7,500 nucleotides of DNA from Hyphomicrobiaceae bacterium (GTDB lineage: Bacteria > Pseudomonadota > Alphaproteobacteria > Rhizobiales > Hyphomicrobiaceae). The notes below the pieces were generated by a model that had not been told where the DNA came from, made no database searches, and saw nothing but the letters and a program-made list of their open reading frames with translations. Every line of letters begins with the position of its first letter. Positions within the stretch are counted from its first letter, which is position 1. The stretch spans positions 1 through 7,500 of the forward strand of contig JAFMSC010000198.1 in NCBI GenBank assembly GCA_017353825.1, in the 5' to 3' direction. The translations under genes and the position numbers were made by a program. Of the stretch, positions 6,393-7,500 are shown piece after piece.

Positions 6393-7451
6393 ATGAGCTT
6401 CATGCCGAAACCCTCAGCGCACCATCCTGCGCTGCCGAAGAATGCCCAGGGGCTCACCCGGCGCGACTACGAAGGCACCATGTCCACCTTATGCGCCGGC
6501 TGCGGGCACGACTCGATCACCGCCGCACTGATCGAGGCCTGCTTCGAGCTGGACCTGCCCCCGCACCGCATCGCCAAGGTGTCGGGTATCGGTTGCTCGT
6601 CCAAGGCGCCCACTTATTTCCTCTCGCGCGCCCACGGCTTCAACAGCGTGCACGGGCGCATGCCCTCGGTCACCACGGGTGCGGCGCTGGCCAACCGTGA
6701 CCTCGTCTATATCGGTGTTTCAGGGGATGGTGACACTGCCTCGATCGGCCTCGGCCAGTTCTGCCACGCGGTGCGCAGGCGCCTGAACATGACCTATATC
6801 GTTATGAACAACGGCTGCTATGGCCTCACCAAGGGCCAGTTCTCCGCCACTAACGACAAGGCCTCGCCATCCAAGAAGGGCGAGCCCAACCCGTTCGACG
6901 CCATCGACCTGTGCCAGCTCGCCATCCAGCTGGGCGCCGGCTTCGTCGCGCGCTCCTTCTCCGGCGACAAGGCGCAGCTCATTCCGCTCATCAAGGCGGC
7001 GATCAACTACAACGGCTTCGCGCTGTTGGACGTGGTCAGCCCGTGCGTCACTTTCAACAACCATCCAGCCTCCACCAAGAGCTACGACTATGTGCGCTCC
7101 CACAACATGGCGTCGGAGAAGCAGCTCGATTACGTCGAGCCCAAGGAGGAGATCACCGTCGAGTACGGAGAAGGCACCTCGGCCGATATCGAGCTGCACG
7201 ACGGCTCGCGCCTGATCTTGAACAAGCTCGGCGCCCGGCACGACCCACGCGATGCCGACGCTGCGCTCATGACCATCCGCGCCAGCGCCGCCAAGGGTGC
7301 CGTAACCACCGGTCTCCTCTACATTGACCAAAGCCAGCACGACATGCACGACATCCTGGCCACCGACGCGCGCCCGCTCAACGCCGTCCCCGTGTCCGAG
7401 CTGTGCCCCGGCTCCAGGGCCCTCGAGGCCATCAATGCCAGACTGCAATGA
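6393..7451 (+). CDS. korB: 2-oxoacid:ferredoxin oxidoreductase beta subunit (probable 2-oxoglutarate type)
   Basis: This 352-aa catalytic partner of KorA binds thiamine diphosphate and one [4Fe-4S] cluster. The likely cluster ligands are Cys34 and Cys37 (CAGCGH), Cys68 (GIGCSS) and Cys218 (SPCVTFNN), the usual four in stand-alone beta subunits. The diphosphate/Mg2+ motif is GDGD at 111-114, with Asn139-Asn140 followed by YGLTKGQ (143-149), typical of KorB. There is no fused ferredoxin domain; electrons presumably go to a soluble ferredoxin or to the flavoprotein encoded first in the operon. The C-terminal ~100 residues include LLYIDQSQHDMHDIL, a segment I recall as common in proteobacterial KorB. 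ATG 6393 is well supported by GGAGG (6380-6384) 8 nt upstream, the strongest Shine-Dalgarno of the operon. This may help compensate for the long repeat-containing spacer that separates it from korA. Confidence 0.94.
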   Translation: MSFMPKPSAHHPALPKNAQGLTRRDYEGTMSTLCAGCGHDSITAALIEACFELDLPPHRIAKVSGIGCSSKAPTYFLSRAHGFNSVHGRMPSVTTGAALANRDLVYIGVSGDGDTASIGLGQFCHAVRRRLNMTYIVMNNGCYGLTKGQFSATNDKASPSKKGEPNPFDAIDLCQLAIQLGAGFVARSFSGDKAQLIPLIKAAINYNGFALLDVVSPCVTFNNHPASTKSYDYVRSHNMASEKQLDYVEPKEEITVEYGEGTSADIELHDGSRLILNKLGARHDPRDADAALMTIRASAAKGAVTTGLLYIDQSQHDMHDILATDARPLNAVPVSELCPGSRALEAINARLQ

Positions 7452-7478
7452 AACGACCGCCATCAAGCCCTGTTGCGG

Positions 7479-7498
7479 CCGAGAACGGACGGTTTCGG
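7479..7498 (+). terminator. Possible stem-loop downstream of korB (cut by window end)
   Basis: CCGA(G)AAC (7479-7486) can pair with GTTTCGG (7492-7498), giving seven pairs with one bulged G and a 5-nt loop, 27 bp after the korB stop. The window ends two bases later, so any T-run that would mark a terminator cannot be seen. The rest of 7452-7500 shows nothing recognisable. Confidence 0.2.
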
Positions 7499-7500
7499 GG

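Noticed and set aside
6720..7466. 248-codon minus-strand open frame over korB
   Set aside because: It is antisense to the conserved thiamine-diphosphate and cysteine motifs of korB, and its composition is that of a shadow frame.

Overview
The window is GC-rich bacterial DNA with tightly packed genes, GTG starts, a GTGA stop/start overlap and an interspersed repeat built on a CCCGCGAAGGCGGG-type hairpin. Together these suggest a member of the Pseudomonadota, possibly an alphaproteobacterium. That placement is inference; there is no rRNA or phylogenetic marker gene here.

Left part (1-1937, a lower-confidence functional unit). The window opens in the last ~101 codons of a radical SAM enzyme with a canonical SPASM auxiliary-cluster domain (+ strand, cut by the window edge). 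It converges on a two-gene minus-strand operon: an MtnX-like HAD-IB phosphatase followed, through a GTGA overlap, by an Est30/YvaK-like alpha/beta hydrolase. The substrates of these enzymes cannot be read from the sequence.

Middle (1938-2410). A ~470-base divergent intergenic region separates the minus-strand operon from a plus-strand operon. It holds one plausible sigma70-type promoter close to the next gene, an 11-bp palindrome, and a short ORF with a strong Shine-Dalgarno that is probably not a gene.

Right part (2411-7451). Three co-directional genes form a 2-oxoacid:ferredoxin oxidoreductase operon: (i) a 614-aa GltD/NfnL-like FAD- and NAD(P)-binding protein with a C-terminal two-[4Fe-4S] ferredoxin domain, (ii) KorA, a gamma-alpha fusion, and (iii) KorB, the thiamine-diphosphate and [4Fe-4S] subunit. 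KorAB most likely oxidises 2-oxoglutarate (or another 2-oxoacid) with CoA to the acyl-CoA, CO2 and low-potential electrons. The first gene probably exchanges those electrons with ferredoxin and NAD(P)H. The genes are not tightly abutted: there is a 119-bp gap with two mutually exclusive hairpins between genes 1 and 2, and a 197-bp gap carrying a REPIN-like inverted pair of hairpins between korA and korB. No clearly new defence or mobile system is present. The most unusual points are the repeat inside the kor operon and the unassigned radical SAM/phosphatase/hydrolase neighbourhood.
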